Under the pieces are notes generated by a model. It made no database searches. It was not told the DNA's origin and saw only the letters and a program-made list of their open reading frames with translations. 64,000 nucleotides of DNA from Oleidesulfovibrio alaskensis DSM 16109 (GTDB lineage: Bacteria > Desulfobacterota > Desulfovibrionia > Desulfovibrionales > Desulfovibrionaceae). Shown here piece by piece: positions 7,759 to 17,000 of this stretch. The DNA is taken from positions 186,001 through 250,000 of the forward strand of contig NZ_AXWQ01000007.1 of assembly GCF_000482745.1 (NCBI RefSeq), in the 5' to 3' direction. Each line of letters opens with the position of its first letter. Position 1 is the first letter of the stretch. The position numbers and the translations under genes were made by a program.

Positions 7759-7783
7759 CCGGGCGGAGATTTTCTCCGCCCGG
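7759..7783 (+). promoter_or_regulatory. Intercistronic hairpin between dsrB and dsrD
   Basis: A perfect 10-bp GC-rich stem (CCGGGCGGAG at 7759-7768 with 7774-7783), extendable by an A-T pair, has a tiny loop. It is followed by GTTCATCC, not a T-run, so it is unlikely to terminate. It probably protects the 3' end of dsrAB mRNA or marks a processing site that allows different dsrAB and dsrD levels. Confidence 0.7.
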
Positions 7784-7806
7784 TTCATCCCAGAGAGGAT
7801 ACAATC

Positions 7807-8037
7807 ATGGATGACAAGCAGATTATTGTGGACTTCATCGAGTCCAAATCCAAATCCAAATCCAAGTTTTACTTCAACGACTTCCTGCCCCTGTTCCCCG
7901 ACATGAAGCCCCGCGAAGTGAAGAAGATTCTGACCAAGCTGGTGAACGAAGAAGTGCTGGAATTCTGGTCTTCCGGTTCCACCACCATGTACGGCATGAA
8001 AGGCGCCGGCAAGCAGGCCAGCGCTGAAGGCGAATAA
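7807..8037 (+). CDS. dsrD: DsrD, small winged-helix activator of DsrAB
   Basis: The product has 76 residues, close to the 78 of D. vulgaris DsrD. The start at 7807 follows GAGAGG; the ORF extends upstream only through the intercistronic hairpin. The protein ends with the conserved winged-helix stretch (EVKKILTKLVNEEVLEFW, SSGSTTMYG). DsrD was long thought to bind DNA and is reported to be an allosteric activator of DsrAB. An unusual feature is a hexanucleotide repeat at 7843-7866 (four TCC-AAA/AAG units) encoding (Ser-Lys)4, longer than the corresponding stretch I recall from D. vulgaris. Confidence 0.96.
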   Translation: MDDKQIIVDFIESKSKSKSKFYFNDFLPLFPDMKPREVKKILTKLVNEEVLEFWSSGSTTMYGMKGAGKQASAEGE

Positions 8038-8075
8038 GTTTTTCTGCCAGGAAGGTTCGCCTTCTTGACGGGACA

Positions 8076-8108
8076 GCGTATGAACTGCAAAGTTCATACG
8101 CTTTTTTT
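8076..8108 (+). terminator. Strong intrinsic terminator after dsrD
   Basis: An 11-bp perfect stem (GCGTATGAACT at 8076-8086 with 8091-8101) has loop GCAA and is followed by seven T (8102-8108). It closes the dsrABD unit. Confidence 0.93.
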
Positions 8109-8135
8109 ATGTCAGCCATACGGCAGGAGGGTCAG

Positions 8136-9536
8136 GTGAGCATTCCCAGAGTCATCATAGCGGGTCTGAACGGCGGTTCGGGAAAAACCATAGTCAGTCT
8201 GGGGCTTTGCCGTGCATGGACACGCGCCGGCCGCAACGTGAAGCCGTTCAAAAAAGGGCCGGACTACATTGATGCCCGCTGGCTTGCGCTGGCAACGGGT
8301 AACCCGGCCACGAATCTGGATCCGTATCTGGTTTCCGCGCAGGTCATGCGTTCACTGTTTGTCACGGCGGGCAAAGGCTACGACGGAGCCGTGATTGAAG
8401 GCAACAGGGGGCTGTATGACGGCAAGGATGTCACAGGCAGCTGTTCCACGGCCGAAGTGGCGCGGCAGCTGGACACCCCGGTGGTGCTGGTGATGAACTG
8501 CACCAAAATGACCCGCACTGCCGCCGCACTGGTGGGCGGCATGGCGGCTTTTGAGCCTGATCTCAATCTGGCCGGAGTGGTGTTGAACCAGACAGCCAAC
8601 GAACGGCATCGCGGCGTACTGCGCGCCGCCATCGAACAGTATACCGATGTGCCCGTGCTCGGGGCGCTGCCGCGTATGCGCAGCAACCCCATACCGGAGC
8701 GGCACATGGGGCTGTGGTCAGATACCGAAATGCACGACAGCCGGTCGCCTTTAGATGCCGTGGCAGATTTTTTATGTGACAACGCCGATGTGGAGCGCAT
8801 CTGGCAGATAGCGCGTCAGGTCCCTGCTGCTGATTCAGCTCTCATCCCCGACCTGTGGGATATGCTGCCCGCGGATGCCGCTGCGGGGCCGGTGCGCATC
8901 GGCTATGTGCGCGATGCGGCGCTGTGGTTTTATTATGAAGAAAATCTGGAAGCCCTGCGCCGTGCCGGTGCCGAGCTGGTGGAACTGACCCTGCTGGATG
9001 ATGCGCCGTGGCCGGAACTCCATGGCCTGTATCTGGGGGGTGGTTTTCCCGAGACTCTGGCGGAGCGTCTTTCCGCCAATATTGCGGCGCGGGCGCGTGT
9101 AAAGTCGCTTTCAGAAGCGGGTATGCCCGTGTATGCCGAGTGCGGCGGTTTTATGTATCTGGGACGCACCCTGCGGTATGGCGGAGTTGAATACCCCATG
9201 GCGGATGTTTTTCCGGTATGCACAACCGTGCATGAACGGCCGCAGGGGCTGGGCTATGTGGAAGCCCGTGTGGTGGAGGACAACCCTTTTCACGCCACAG
9301 GTACCCGTGTGCGCGGCCACGAATTTCATTATTCGCGTGCGGTGGCGTATGAGGGCGAATCTGTGCGCCATGCGTTCAGAATGGAGCGGGGCGAAGGTAT
9401 GGGTGAAGATGCAGACGGCATGATAGTACGCAATACCTTTGCAGGGTATACCCACCTTTTTGCTCCGGGCGAACCGCACTGGGCAGTGAATTTTGTGCGG
9501 GCTGCGGCCCGTTATCGTGACGCAGAAGCTGATTGA
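8136..9536 (+). CDS. dsrN: DsrN/CbiA-type cobyrinate (sirohaem) a,c-diamide synthase
   Basis: The 466-residue protein has an N-terminal P-loop amidoligase domain (GLNGGSGKT at about 10-18) and a C-terminal class I glutamine amidotransferase domain (LYLGGGFPE; nucleophile Cys336 in YAECGG). Homologues amidate cobyrinic acid; in sulfur oxidisers the dsr-linked DsrN is implicated in making sirohaem-amide for DsrAB. Position directly after dsrABD supports that role here, though a cobalamin function cannot be excluded. The GTG start at 8136 is chosen because AGGAGG lies 5 bases upstream. The alternative ATG at 8109 is within the T-run of the dsrD terminator. Expression must come from read-through or a promoter not identified. 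Confidence 0.88.
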   Translation: MSIPRVIIAGLNGGSGKTIVSLGLCRAWTRAGRNVKPFKKGPDYIDARWLALATGNPATNLDPYLVSAQVMRSLFVTAGKGYDGAVIEGNRGLYDGKDVTGSCSTAEVARQLDTPVVLVMNCTKMTRTAAALVGGMAAFEPDLNLAGVVLNQTANERHRGVLRAAIEQYTDVPVLGALPRMRSNPIPERHMGLWSDTEMHDSRSPLDAVADFLCDNADVERIWQIARQVPAADSALIPDLWDMLPADAAAGPVRIGYVRDAALWFYYEENLEALRRAGAELVELTLLDDAPWPELHGLYLGGGFPETLAERLSANIAARARVKSLSEAGMPVYAECGGFMYLGRTLRYGGVEYPMADVFPVCTTVHERPQGLGYVEARVVEDNPFHATGTRVRGHEFHYSRAVAYEGESVRHAFRMERGEGMGEDADGMIVRNTFAGYTHLFAPGEPHWAVNFVRAAARYRDAEAD

Positions 9537-9561
9537 AGCCTGTCTGCGGGGTGGTCGGCGC

Positions 9562-10428
9562 TCAGTGTCTGTTGGTCAGCCACACGCCGCAGCCTACCAG
9601 CACTGCGCCGCCCAGCAGCGAAAGGGCCACGGGTTCGTCCAGCAGCAGGGCAGCCAGCAGAATTGCGCTTACCGGCACAATGTTGATGAAAACGCCTGCG
9701 CGTGATGCTCCTATGGCTTTGACCCCCTGATAAAACCATGTGAATGCCGCCACGGTGCCCAGCAGGGCAAGATAGGTTATGGATGTCCACGTGGTGAGTG
9801 AGATGGAACCCATGCGGGCCGGAAGGCCTTCGGACAGGGCGAAAGGAAACAGCATGAGCGCGCCGGTGATGCATGACCATGTTACCGATGCCAGCGGCGA
9901 AAGATCGGCCATGACTTTGCGTCCGGCCAATGAGTAAGTCACCCAGCTTGCCACACATCCGAAGATGGCCATGTCTCCTGCGGAAAGCGCGTGTGTGAAC
10001 AGGGCCAGCGGGTCCGCCCGTGAGATGACGGTGATGGCGCCGCAGACAGAGAGTGCTATTCCTGTCAGGCGCAGGCCGGACAGCGGCTCGCGCAGCAGAA
10101 GCGCGGCGAAAAGAGCTATGAATACGGGGTTTAGGGCAATGATTACTGCAGCGCGACCGGCAGCTACGGTCTGAAGCCCCAGAAAGAAAAAGGCATTGTA
10201 GGCGAATACGCCGGACAGCCCCAGCAGCAGCACGCCCGGAAGGGTTTTGCGCGTCAGGGCGGGCAGTCCGCCTTCCTGCAGGCGGGCGAGGAAGGTCAGG
10301 CATACCGAGGCCATGGCAAAACGCAGAAATGCACAGGAAAAGGGGCCGAGTTCGGCCGCTGCCAGACGTCCCGCCACAAATGTTCCGCCCCAGATGAGTG
10401 CGGAAAGAACAAGTTTCAGGTAGATCAT
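9562..10428 (-). CDS. EamA/DMT-family membrane exporter
   Basis: This 288-residue integral membrane protein has about ten hydrophobic helices arranged as two EamA repeats, starting MIYLKLVLSALIWGGTFVAG, which is typical of 10-TMS drug/metabolite transporters. Such proteins export amino acids, nucleosides or other small metabolites; the substrate cannot be read from sequence. The start at 10428 is chosen to begin at the first membrane helix; the Shine-Dalgarno (GGAATA) is weak. It converges with dsrN, with 25 bases between stops and no clear terminator, and diverges from the rlpA-like gene at 10575. Confidence 0.85.
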   Translation of the reverse strand: MIYLKLVLSALIWGGTFVAGRLAAAELGPFSCAFLRFAMASVCLTFLARLQEGGLPALTRKTLPGVLLLGLSGVFAYNAFFFLGLQTVAAGRAAVIIALNPVFIALFAALLLREPLSGLRLTGIALSVCGAITVISRADPLALFTHALSAGDMAIFGCVASWVTYSLAGRKVMADLSPLASVTWSCITGALMLFPFALSEGLPARMGSISLTTWTSITYLALLGTVAAFTWFYQGVKAIGASRAGVFINIVPVSAILLAALLLDEPVALSLLGGAVLVGCGVWLTNRH

Positions 10429-10574
10429 ACTTATTCCGGCATGGAATTGCAGAAAACGTGTGCCATACTCCGGTTGCGGCAGGCGGCCTGCACGGCTGCG
10501 TGACGCAGGAGTGAAGGTGAGACATAACATTGGACGCCTTGCAGGCGTATACAGGATAAGATCAGGTGGAGTCG

Positions 10575-11699
10575 ATGACTTTTTCATTGCGCATAAGGGG
10601 ATGCCGTTCCGCGGCCGTGCTGGCTGCTGCGGCGTTGTTGTGGATGCTGGCCGCTGCGGGGCATGCTGAAACTGTAAAAACCCCTCCCCGGCTGCTGGAA
10701 GGAATGGCTTCGTGGTACGGCGAATTTTTTCAGGGCCGTCCCACAGCCAGCGGCGAACCGTTTGACATGAATGCGCTTACTGCGGCGCATATGACTCTGC
10801 CGCTGGGCAGCATCGTGCGGGTGGTCAATCTGGAAAACGGAAAAACCGTCATCGTGCGTATCAATGACCGTGGACCGTTTAAAAAGCAGTATGTCATTGA
10901 CCTGTCACGTCAGGCCGCCGTGCGGCTGGATATGCTGCAGAAAGGAACAGCCAGGGTGCGCATAGAACCGCTCGACCGTAATGTCATTGACGGTGAGGCA
11001 CCGCAGGCTGTTGTTCCTGCCGCCATTCGCAGAACTGCGCAGCGCAACGCCACGGGTGATGAGCAGAAGGCGGTATCGCAGGCCGGAACCGCACCGGCTG
11101 GTGGTCAGACCGGTACGGCGCAGCCCTCTGCCGGACAGCATGATTCTGCTGAGACAGCTGCTGCCGCTGGTGCAACAAAGGCCGGTATGACCGCTGCGGT
11201 TTCACAGGGCCGGGCGGACAGTTCTGTTGCCGCCCCCATCGCAGAGCGGGACGGCGTGGCTTCTCCGGACCATGCGCCGCAGGGCGGCAGCCATGCAAAA
11301 GAGCCGGTGAAGGAACAGCAGCCACAACCGGCAGCTAACAGTACCCGTCAGGCGCTGGCTGTGGCGGCTGCCATAACCGGCGCAGATCATGACAAAGCGG
11401 CGCACAAGACGGCACTGCCGGAAGAAAGCGGCGTACGAGACGGAAATTATGTGAAAAAACTGCCATCCGGCGTGTATGTGCAGGCCGGTGCATTCAGCAG
11501 ACGCGAAAATGCGCGTAATTTCGCGCAACAGCTTGAAAAAGAAGGATTCGGACCGGTGTTGTGGAGTGCCAAAAACAGTGCCGGAAGCCTGTGGCTGGTG
11601 GTTGCGGGGCCGTTTGCAGATAAGGCGCAAGCCTATAACAGACTTGCAGCATTGCGAAATGCGGGTCACAATGGCTACTTGAAAGTGGTTGCTCCATAA
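10575..11699 (+). CDS. RlpA-like septal ring protein with SPOR domain and long linker
   Basis: This is a 374-residue exported protein. A signal peptide runs to about residue 34 (AAAGHA, cut before ETV), with no lipobox, unlike the paralogue at 100-840. The RlpA barrel follows (MASWYG, TAAHMTLPLG, INDRGPF). A linker of about 150 residues rich in Ala, Gln, Gly and Thr comes next, then a C-terminal SPOR domain (GVYVQAGAF to the end). It is likely a periplasmic peptidoglycan-binding protein acting at division sites. ATG at 10575 follows AGGTGGAG; the upstream GTG at 10566 overlaps that site and is less likely. Confidence 0.87.
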   Translation: MTFSLRIRGCRSAAVLAAAALLWMLAAAGHAETVKTPPRLLEGMASWYGEFFQGRPTASGEPFDMNALTAAHMTLPLGSIVRVVNLENGKTVIVRINDRGPFKKQYVIDLSRQAAVRLDMLQKGTARVRIEPLDRNVIDGEAPQAVVPAAIRRTAQRNATGDEQKAVSQAGTAPAGGQTGTAQPSAGQHDSAETAAAAGATKAGMTAAVSQGRADSSVAAPIAERDGVASPDHAPQGGSHAKEPVKEQQPQPAANSTRQALAVAAAITGADHDKAAHKTALPEESGVRDGNYVKKLPSGVYVQAGAFSRRENARNFAQQLEKEGFGPVLWSAKNSAGSLWLVVAGPFADKAQAYNRLAALRNAGHNGYLKVVAP

Positions 11700-11759
11700 G
11701 GCGGTTACGCCGCGGCGGTGGGGTGTGTAACTGTACGGATGCAATGATCCGGAACTTTC

Positions 11760-11797
11760 GCCGGCCGGTCAGCAGGCCGGCAATATCGCTTTTTTGT
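11760..11797 (+). terminator. Possible weak terminator before the GGDEF-EAL gene
   Basis: Stem GCCGGCC (11760-11766) with GGCCGGC (11775-11781) has an 8-base loop, followed after 9 bases by six T. The distance between stem and T-run makes termination uncertain. Confidence 0.35.
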
Positions 11798-11813
11798 TCA
11801 GCAAGGTAGGCAT

Positions 11814-13961
11814 ATGCAGCACGATCCGCCCAGAGTTCTGTCGATAGACGATGATAGAAATGTCCGTGAAAATATCGTCGCCTATCTGGAAGACAGCGGT
11901 TTTGATGTGGTCGAAGCCGAAAACGGCCGTCAGGGGCTGGAGGAGTTCGAAAGGTCCGCTCCGGACATCGTGCTTGTTGACCTGCGCATGCCGGTGATGG
12001 ACGGCATGCAGTTTCTGGCCGAGCTGCGCAAGATTTCCAAACGCATTCCCGTTATTGTGGTTTCCGGCGTGGGTGTGCTTGAAGAAGCTGTGGAGGCTTT
12101 GCGGCATGGCGCGTGGGATTATGTAACCAAGCCCATCAGTGACATGGTGGTGCTGGAACACGCCGTGAACAAAGCGCTGGAGCGCGCCCGCCTGCTGGAT
12201 GAGCGCGACAGGTACCGCGAGCGGCTGGAACAGGAAGTGGCGGAACGTACCGGAGAGCTGCGCGAATCCAACGAGCGTCTGCTGGAGTTTCAGAGTCTGC
12301 TGCAGGAAAAAAACCAGTTTCTGGAAGCGCTTATCGAAAGCATGCCCAACCCTGTGTTTTTCAAGTCGCTGGAAGGTGAATATCTGGGCTGTAATGCGGC
12401 GTTCTGCCGCATACTGGGCAAACCCAAAGAGGACATTGTGGGGCGCAGGGCAGAAGACCTGCTGCCCGAAGAAGTGGCCTGCCGTGTGCTGGAAGGAGGC
12501 GTGCTGTCCGGTGCTCAGGAACGCGCGCATTCGTGCACCATCACCATGCTGGGCGACGACGGCGGTCCGTTGCAGCTGGTGCTGTACAAGTCGTTTTTTC
12601 AGAACAGGGCGGGCGAAAACGCCGGTGTGGTGGGCACGTTCCACGATATCACCGAACTGAAGAAAAAAGAGGCCCAGATTTACCATCAGGCCTACCATGA
12701 CGAGCTGACAGGGCTGGCAAACCGTGTGCGTCTGAAAGATGCCATAGCCGACCGCATACGGCTGGGCGGCGACGGTGGTCTGGCAGTGCTGATGCTTGAT
12801 CTGGATAATTTTAAAAACGTCAACGACAGTCTGGGGCACGGTGTGGGCGACAAGCTGCTGCTTGAGGCATCGCGCCGGCTGCGCGATGTTGTGGGCCCGC
12901 AACCGCTGCTGGCCAGAACCGGCGGCGACGAATTCGCGCTGCTGCTCGACGGCTGCAAGGACGTGGCAAACCGGCTTGCAGCCAAGGTGCTGGATGCCTT
13001 CACCGTTCCGTTTGTCATTGATGAACACGAACTGTACATAACCATCAGCATCGGGCTTACCTGCTGGCCGGAAGACGGTGCCGATGCCGATTCACTGGTT
13101 AAAAACGCCGATGTGGCCATGTACAAGGCCAAAGAGCAGGGCCGCAGCCGCTGCCTGCATTTTGATGCCGAGATGACCGAACAGGTCACCAGAAGGCTGA
13201 GTATTGAAAAGAGCATCCGCAAAGGGCTGGAACGGGATGAGTTTCAGGTCTACTACCAGCCCAGAATCAATATTTTTAACGGCAAGCTGGTAGGCATGGA
13301 GGCGCTGGTGCGCTGGGTGCCCGAACACGGTGCCGTGGTCAGCCCGGCGGAGTTTATTCCCGTTGCCGAAGAAACGGGGCTTATTGTGGCGCTGGGCGAA
13401 AGGGTGCTGCGGCTGGCATGTGCCCAGATGCGTATATGGGCGGACAGAGGGTGGGGTGACCTGCGTATGTCCGTCAATATTTCTGCCCGTCAGTTTCAGG
13501 CCAATCTGACGGAACGTGTGGCCGCCGCACTGCGTGATTCCGGCATTTCTCCGGATTCGCTGGAGCTTGAAATCACGGAAACCACCATGATGCGTGATAT
13601 CGGGCAGACAGTGCTGCTGCTTGAACAGCTGAACGGCATGGGACTGAAGATAGCCATCGACGATTTTGGTACGGGGCATTCCTCATTGTATTATCTCAAG
13701 CGTTTCCCCATCAGCACGCTGAAGATAGATCGTTCCTTCGTGCGCGATATCATGAAGGACGACGGCGATGCCAACATTGTATCGACCATTATCACCATGG
13801 GGCACAACCTGTCGCTGAATGTGGTGGCCGAAGGAGTGGAAACGGACGAACAGCTGGCTTTTCTGCGCGACAAGGGATGCGTTGAAGTGCAGGGCTTTTA
13901 TTACAGCAGGCCCGTGCCGGCTGCGGAGTTTGAAGAATTTGTGCTGCGGCACCGGTCGTGA
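11814..13961 (+). CDS. Response regulator with PAS, GGDEF and EAL domains
   Basis: This is a 715-residue cytoplasmic c-di-GMP protein. The receiver domain (1-120) has acidic residues D12-D14, phosphoacceptor D56 (LVDLRMP) and K106. A short coiled coil (about 125-165) leads to a PAS domain (about 165-280). The GGDEF motif is intact at 370-374 and the EAL motif intact near 496-498, with a downstream DDFGTG. Both synthesis and breakdown of c-di-GMP are therefore possible, controlled by phosphorylation from an unidentified kinase. A hybrid kinase lies convergently at 14026-17301, but pairing is not shown by the arrangement. Confidence 0.93.
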   Translation: MQHDPPRVLSIDDDRNVRENIVAYLEDSGFDVVEAENGRQGLEEFERSAPDIVLVDLRMPVMDGMQFLAELRKISKRIPVIVVSGVGVLEEAVEALRHGAWDYVTKPISDMVVLEHAVNKALERARLLDERDRYRERLEQEVAERTGELRESNERLLEFQSLLQEKNQFLEALIESMPNPVFFKSLEGEYLGCNAAFCRILGKPKEDIVGRRAEDLLPEEVACRVLEGGVLSGAQERAHSCTITMLGDDGGPLQLVLYKSFFQNRAGENAGVVGTFHDITELKKKEAQIYHQAYHDELTGLANRVRLKDAIADRIRLGGDGGLAVLMLDLDNFKNVNDSLGHGVGDKLLLEASRRLRDVVGPQPLLARTGGDEFALLLDGCKDVANRLAAKVLDAFTVPFVIDEHELYITISIGLTCWPEDGADADSLVKNADVAMYKAKEQGRSRCLHFDAEMTEQVTRRLSIEKSIRKGLERDEFQVYYQPRINIFNGKLVGMEALVRWVPEHGAVVSPAEFIPVAEETGLIVALGERVLRLACAQMRIWADRGWGDLRMSVNISARQFQANLTERVAAALRDSGISPDSLELEITETTMMRDIGQTVLLLEQLNGMGLKIAIDDFGTGHSSLYYLKRFPISTLKIDRSFVRDIMKDDGDANIVSTIITMGHNLSLNVVAEGVETDEQLAFLRDKGCVEVQGFYYSRPVPAAEFEEFVLRHRS

Positions 13962-13986
13962 CCGCAGCGGCTTGAAATACCTGTCA

Positions 13987-14009
13987 GCCCGCCTTCCGGC
14001 GGGCTTTTT
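13987..14009 (+). terminator. Intrinsic terminator of the REC-PAS-GGDEF-EAL gene
   Basis: Stem GCCCGCC (13987-13993) with GGCGGGC (13998-14004), loop TTCC, then five T. It lies 25 bases beyond the stop. Confidence 0.88.
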
Positions 14010-14025
14010 CATGGCTGTCAGGGGG

Positions 14026-17000
14026 TTACGGGGCGGTGTCTGCGTGTGCCTCTGTCAGACATCTTTCAATTTCGCCGAAAAGCTGAGCTTTGTTCACCGG
14101 TTTTTCCACATAGCCGTTCATGCCGCTTGCCAGATAATATTCTCTGTCTCCGGCCATGTTGTTGGCGGTAAGGGCAATGACGGGAATCCGCGCCCACGCC
14201 CTGCCGCTGTTTCTGATGCGCTTTGTGGTTTCCAGTCCGTTCATGCCGGGCATCTGCACATCCATCAGAACCGCATCAAAAGACCGCTTTTCCAGATTTT
14301 CCAGCGCACCGGTGCCGTTGTCTGCCGCGGTCACGGTGTAACCGCCCTCCTGCAGAAACAGCGATATGAATTCCTGATTAAGTGTGTTGTCTTCCACCAG
14401 CAGAATATGCGCGCCTGTTGCCGCCGCGGCAGCAGGTTTTTTTGTTGTGACGGGGGCCTCTGCCGCAGGCAGGGCCGGTGTGATGCCGGAGGCGGCAGCT
14501 TCTTGCGCCGCCGGCAGGGGCAGGGCAAGACGGAAAAGACTGCCTGTCTGTCCGGCTTCGGCCAGTTGCAGCGTGCCGCCCATCAGCAGGGCCAGTCCGC
14601 GTGAAATGGCCAGCCCCAGCCCGCTGCCCTGATGCTGGCGCGAAAGCGAGCCATCAAGCTGTACAAAGCTTTCAAAAAGCAGATGGCGCTTGCTGTGCGG
14701 TATACCCGGTCCGGTATCGCACACGTCAAAGCAGATGACGTCGTTTTTGTCCGGATACACGTCAACCCGTACAAAGCCCTTTGTGGTGAATTTGACAGCA
14801 TTGGCTGCAAGATTAGTCAGTATCTGCGACAGCCTGCCCGCATCACCCCGCACTGCCTCAGGCAGTGCGCTGTCCAGCCGCAGGGTGAGAGCCAGCCCTT
14901 TCTGCGCTGCTGCAAGACGCAGCGGGGCCAGAACCTGCTCCACGGTGTCGGGCAGGGAAAAGGTGCGTACATGCAGGGGCATCTTGCCTGCCTCGAGCCG
15001 TGAAAAATCCAGAATGTCATTGACCACAAGGCGCAGAGCCTCGGCCACGGACCGGATCATGCCCAGATGACTGCGGGTCTCTTCAGGCTGCGGTCTGCCC
15101 AGCATGACATCGGTTATGCCCAGTATGCCGCTCAGGGGAGTACGCAGTTCATGGCTGATGTTGGCCACAAACTGTGATTTGAGCCGTACGGCGTGCTCCG
15201 CGGTTTCCAGTGCGTCTTTAAGTGCGGCCTCCGTGGCCTTGCGTTTGGTGATATCAAGAATGACCAGCAGTCCGTCATATCCGCCCAGATGGGCAGGAAC
15301 GGGAATGGCGGTCACCTCGTGCACGCGTTCGGCGTGCACCATTTCCATCTGCGACCGGCGTCCTGCCACGGCCTGGCGGCACAGCGGTTCCAGAACAACG
15401 GTGAGAGCCTGAGGCATCACTGCCGAAAGCCGTGTACCCGCGGGGGTGTCGCCCGACATGCCCAGCATGTCCGCCCGCTGCCCGTCTGCAATCAGCAGCC
15501 GCAGCTCGCTGTCAAAAAGACAGACGGCGGCATTGGGCAGATTGGCGGAAAGCGCCCGGTAGCGTGCTTCGCTCTGCAGCAGCGCCATGCGGGTGTTGTG
15601 TTCCTCGGTTATGTCCTGAAACGTGCCGGAAAGGCGCAGGGGCGAGCCGGAAGCATCTCTGATCAGTTTTACCCGCAGCATGCCGAACCCTGCCGATCCG
15701 TTGATGGCGCGGTAGGGTATGCCTGCTTCTTTGTAGCTGATGGATTCGTGCAGGGGCGATTGCAGCATGGCCCTGAATATGGGCGGCACTGCCGGTGCAA
15801 GGTGTTCAAGCAGGCCGCGGGCCTTTGATACGTCAAAATCGCGCGGCAGTCCGGCCATCTGCAGCAGCTCGGGCGAGCAGTAGGTGCGCTGTGTCATAAA
15901 CTGCATGTCAAAGTGCCCTATTCTGGCCAGCCGCTGTGCTTCACTGAGCATGGTCTGGCTTTCGCGCAGCCGGGCCTGCGTCTGCTGCAGTTCGGTTATG
16001 TCTTCCAGTACGGTCATGCCGCCGCTGACATGGGTTTCGCATGAAAAAGGCAGACTGTGTCCCATATAAATGCGGCCCCGTATCACAAGGGTGAAATGCA
16101 CGGGACGTCCCCGCAGCGCCATGGCATGGTGCGCCGCCAGATTTCGTCCCGCGGCGGGCGGCAGGATTTCGTGCGGGCGGCGGCCTTCGGCATGCTGTTT
16201 GTTCAGCCCCATGCTTTCCATCTGACGGCCGTCAGCTTTGCGTATGATGCCCTGCCCGTCAAAAAGCAGCAGGACGCCGTTGGGGTAGTTTTCGGCCAGC
16301 GAACGGTACAGTTGTTCGCTCTGCTGCAGGGCGTCTTCGGCATTACGCCGTTTGTGGTGCTGCCGCATGCCTGTATATGCCAGTGCGGCGGTAAGGGTAA
16401 GAAGCGCCAGCGCTGCAAGCATGGTACGCATGAGGCTTTTGTGCCACGGCCCGAGCACCCGTTTTTTATCGCGCAGTGCAGCAATGTGCAGCGGCAGGTG
16501 GGGCAGCTGATAGGCTGCGATGAGATTGGCGGCGGTTTGTGCCTCGCGCAGCCCGCCGCCCGAAAGTTCGTCTTCCGTGCCCGCAAACACGGCGGTTTCT
16601 TCCAGCGCGGTGCCGCTGTGCAGGTCGGCCCGCGCCGGCCAGCAGGCGATTATCTGCATGTCGTGGTTAAGCAGCAGCACCGTGTCGATGTCAAAAAAAC
16701 TGCTTTCCTGATACGGGTCATACAGCGCTGCGGGGTATACGCTGGCAGTGAGCACGCCGGCAAAGGCGCCGGAGGCGTCCAGCATGCGGCGGCTGATGAG
16801 AATGCCGGGTTTATGTTCCGCGGCTGCGGCGGAGTCTTCGGCTTGCAGTTCAAGGAAAAAGTCGTGCCACTGATCGCGATGGCGTTTGAGCAGCCCTGTC
16901 ACGTCCGGCGGTTTGCTGTATCTGTCACCTGAATGGCGGGCCACCAGCGTGCCCTGTGCGTCAAACAGAAAAATATCAGCCACGCCGGGATGCAGCAGGG

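Noticed and set aside
5119..8097. A 992-codon open frame on the minus strand opposite dsrA-dsrB-dsrD
   Set aside because: It is antisense to three certain genes whose strong codon bias removes stop codons from the opposite frame. Its translation is low-complexity and has no ribosome binding site or recognisable domain.
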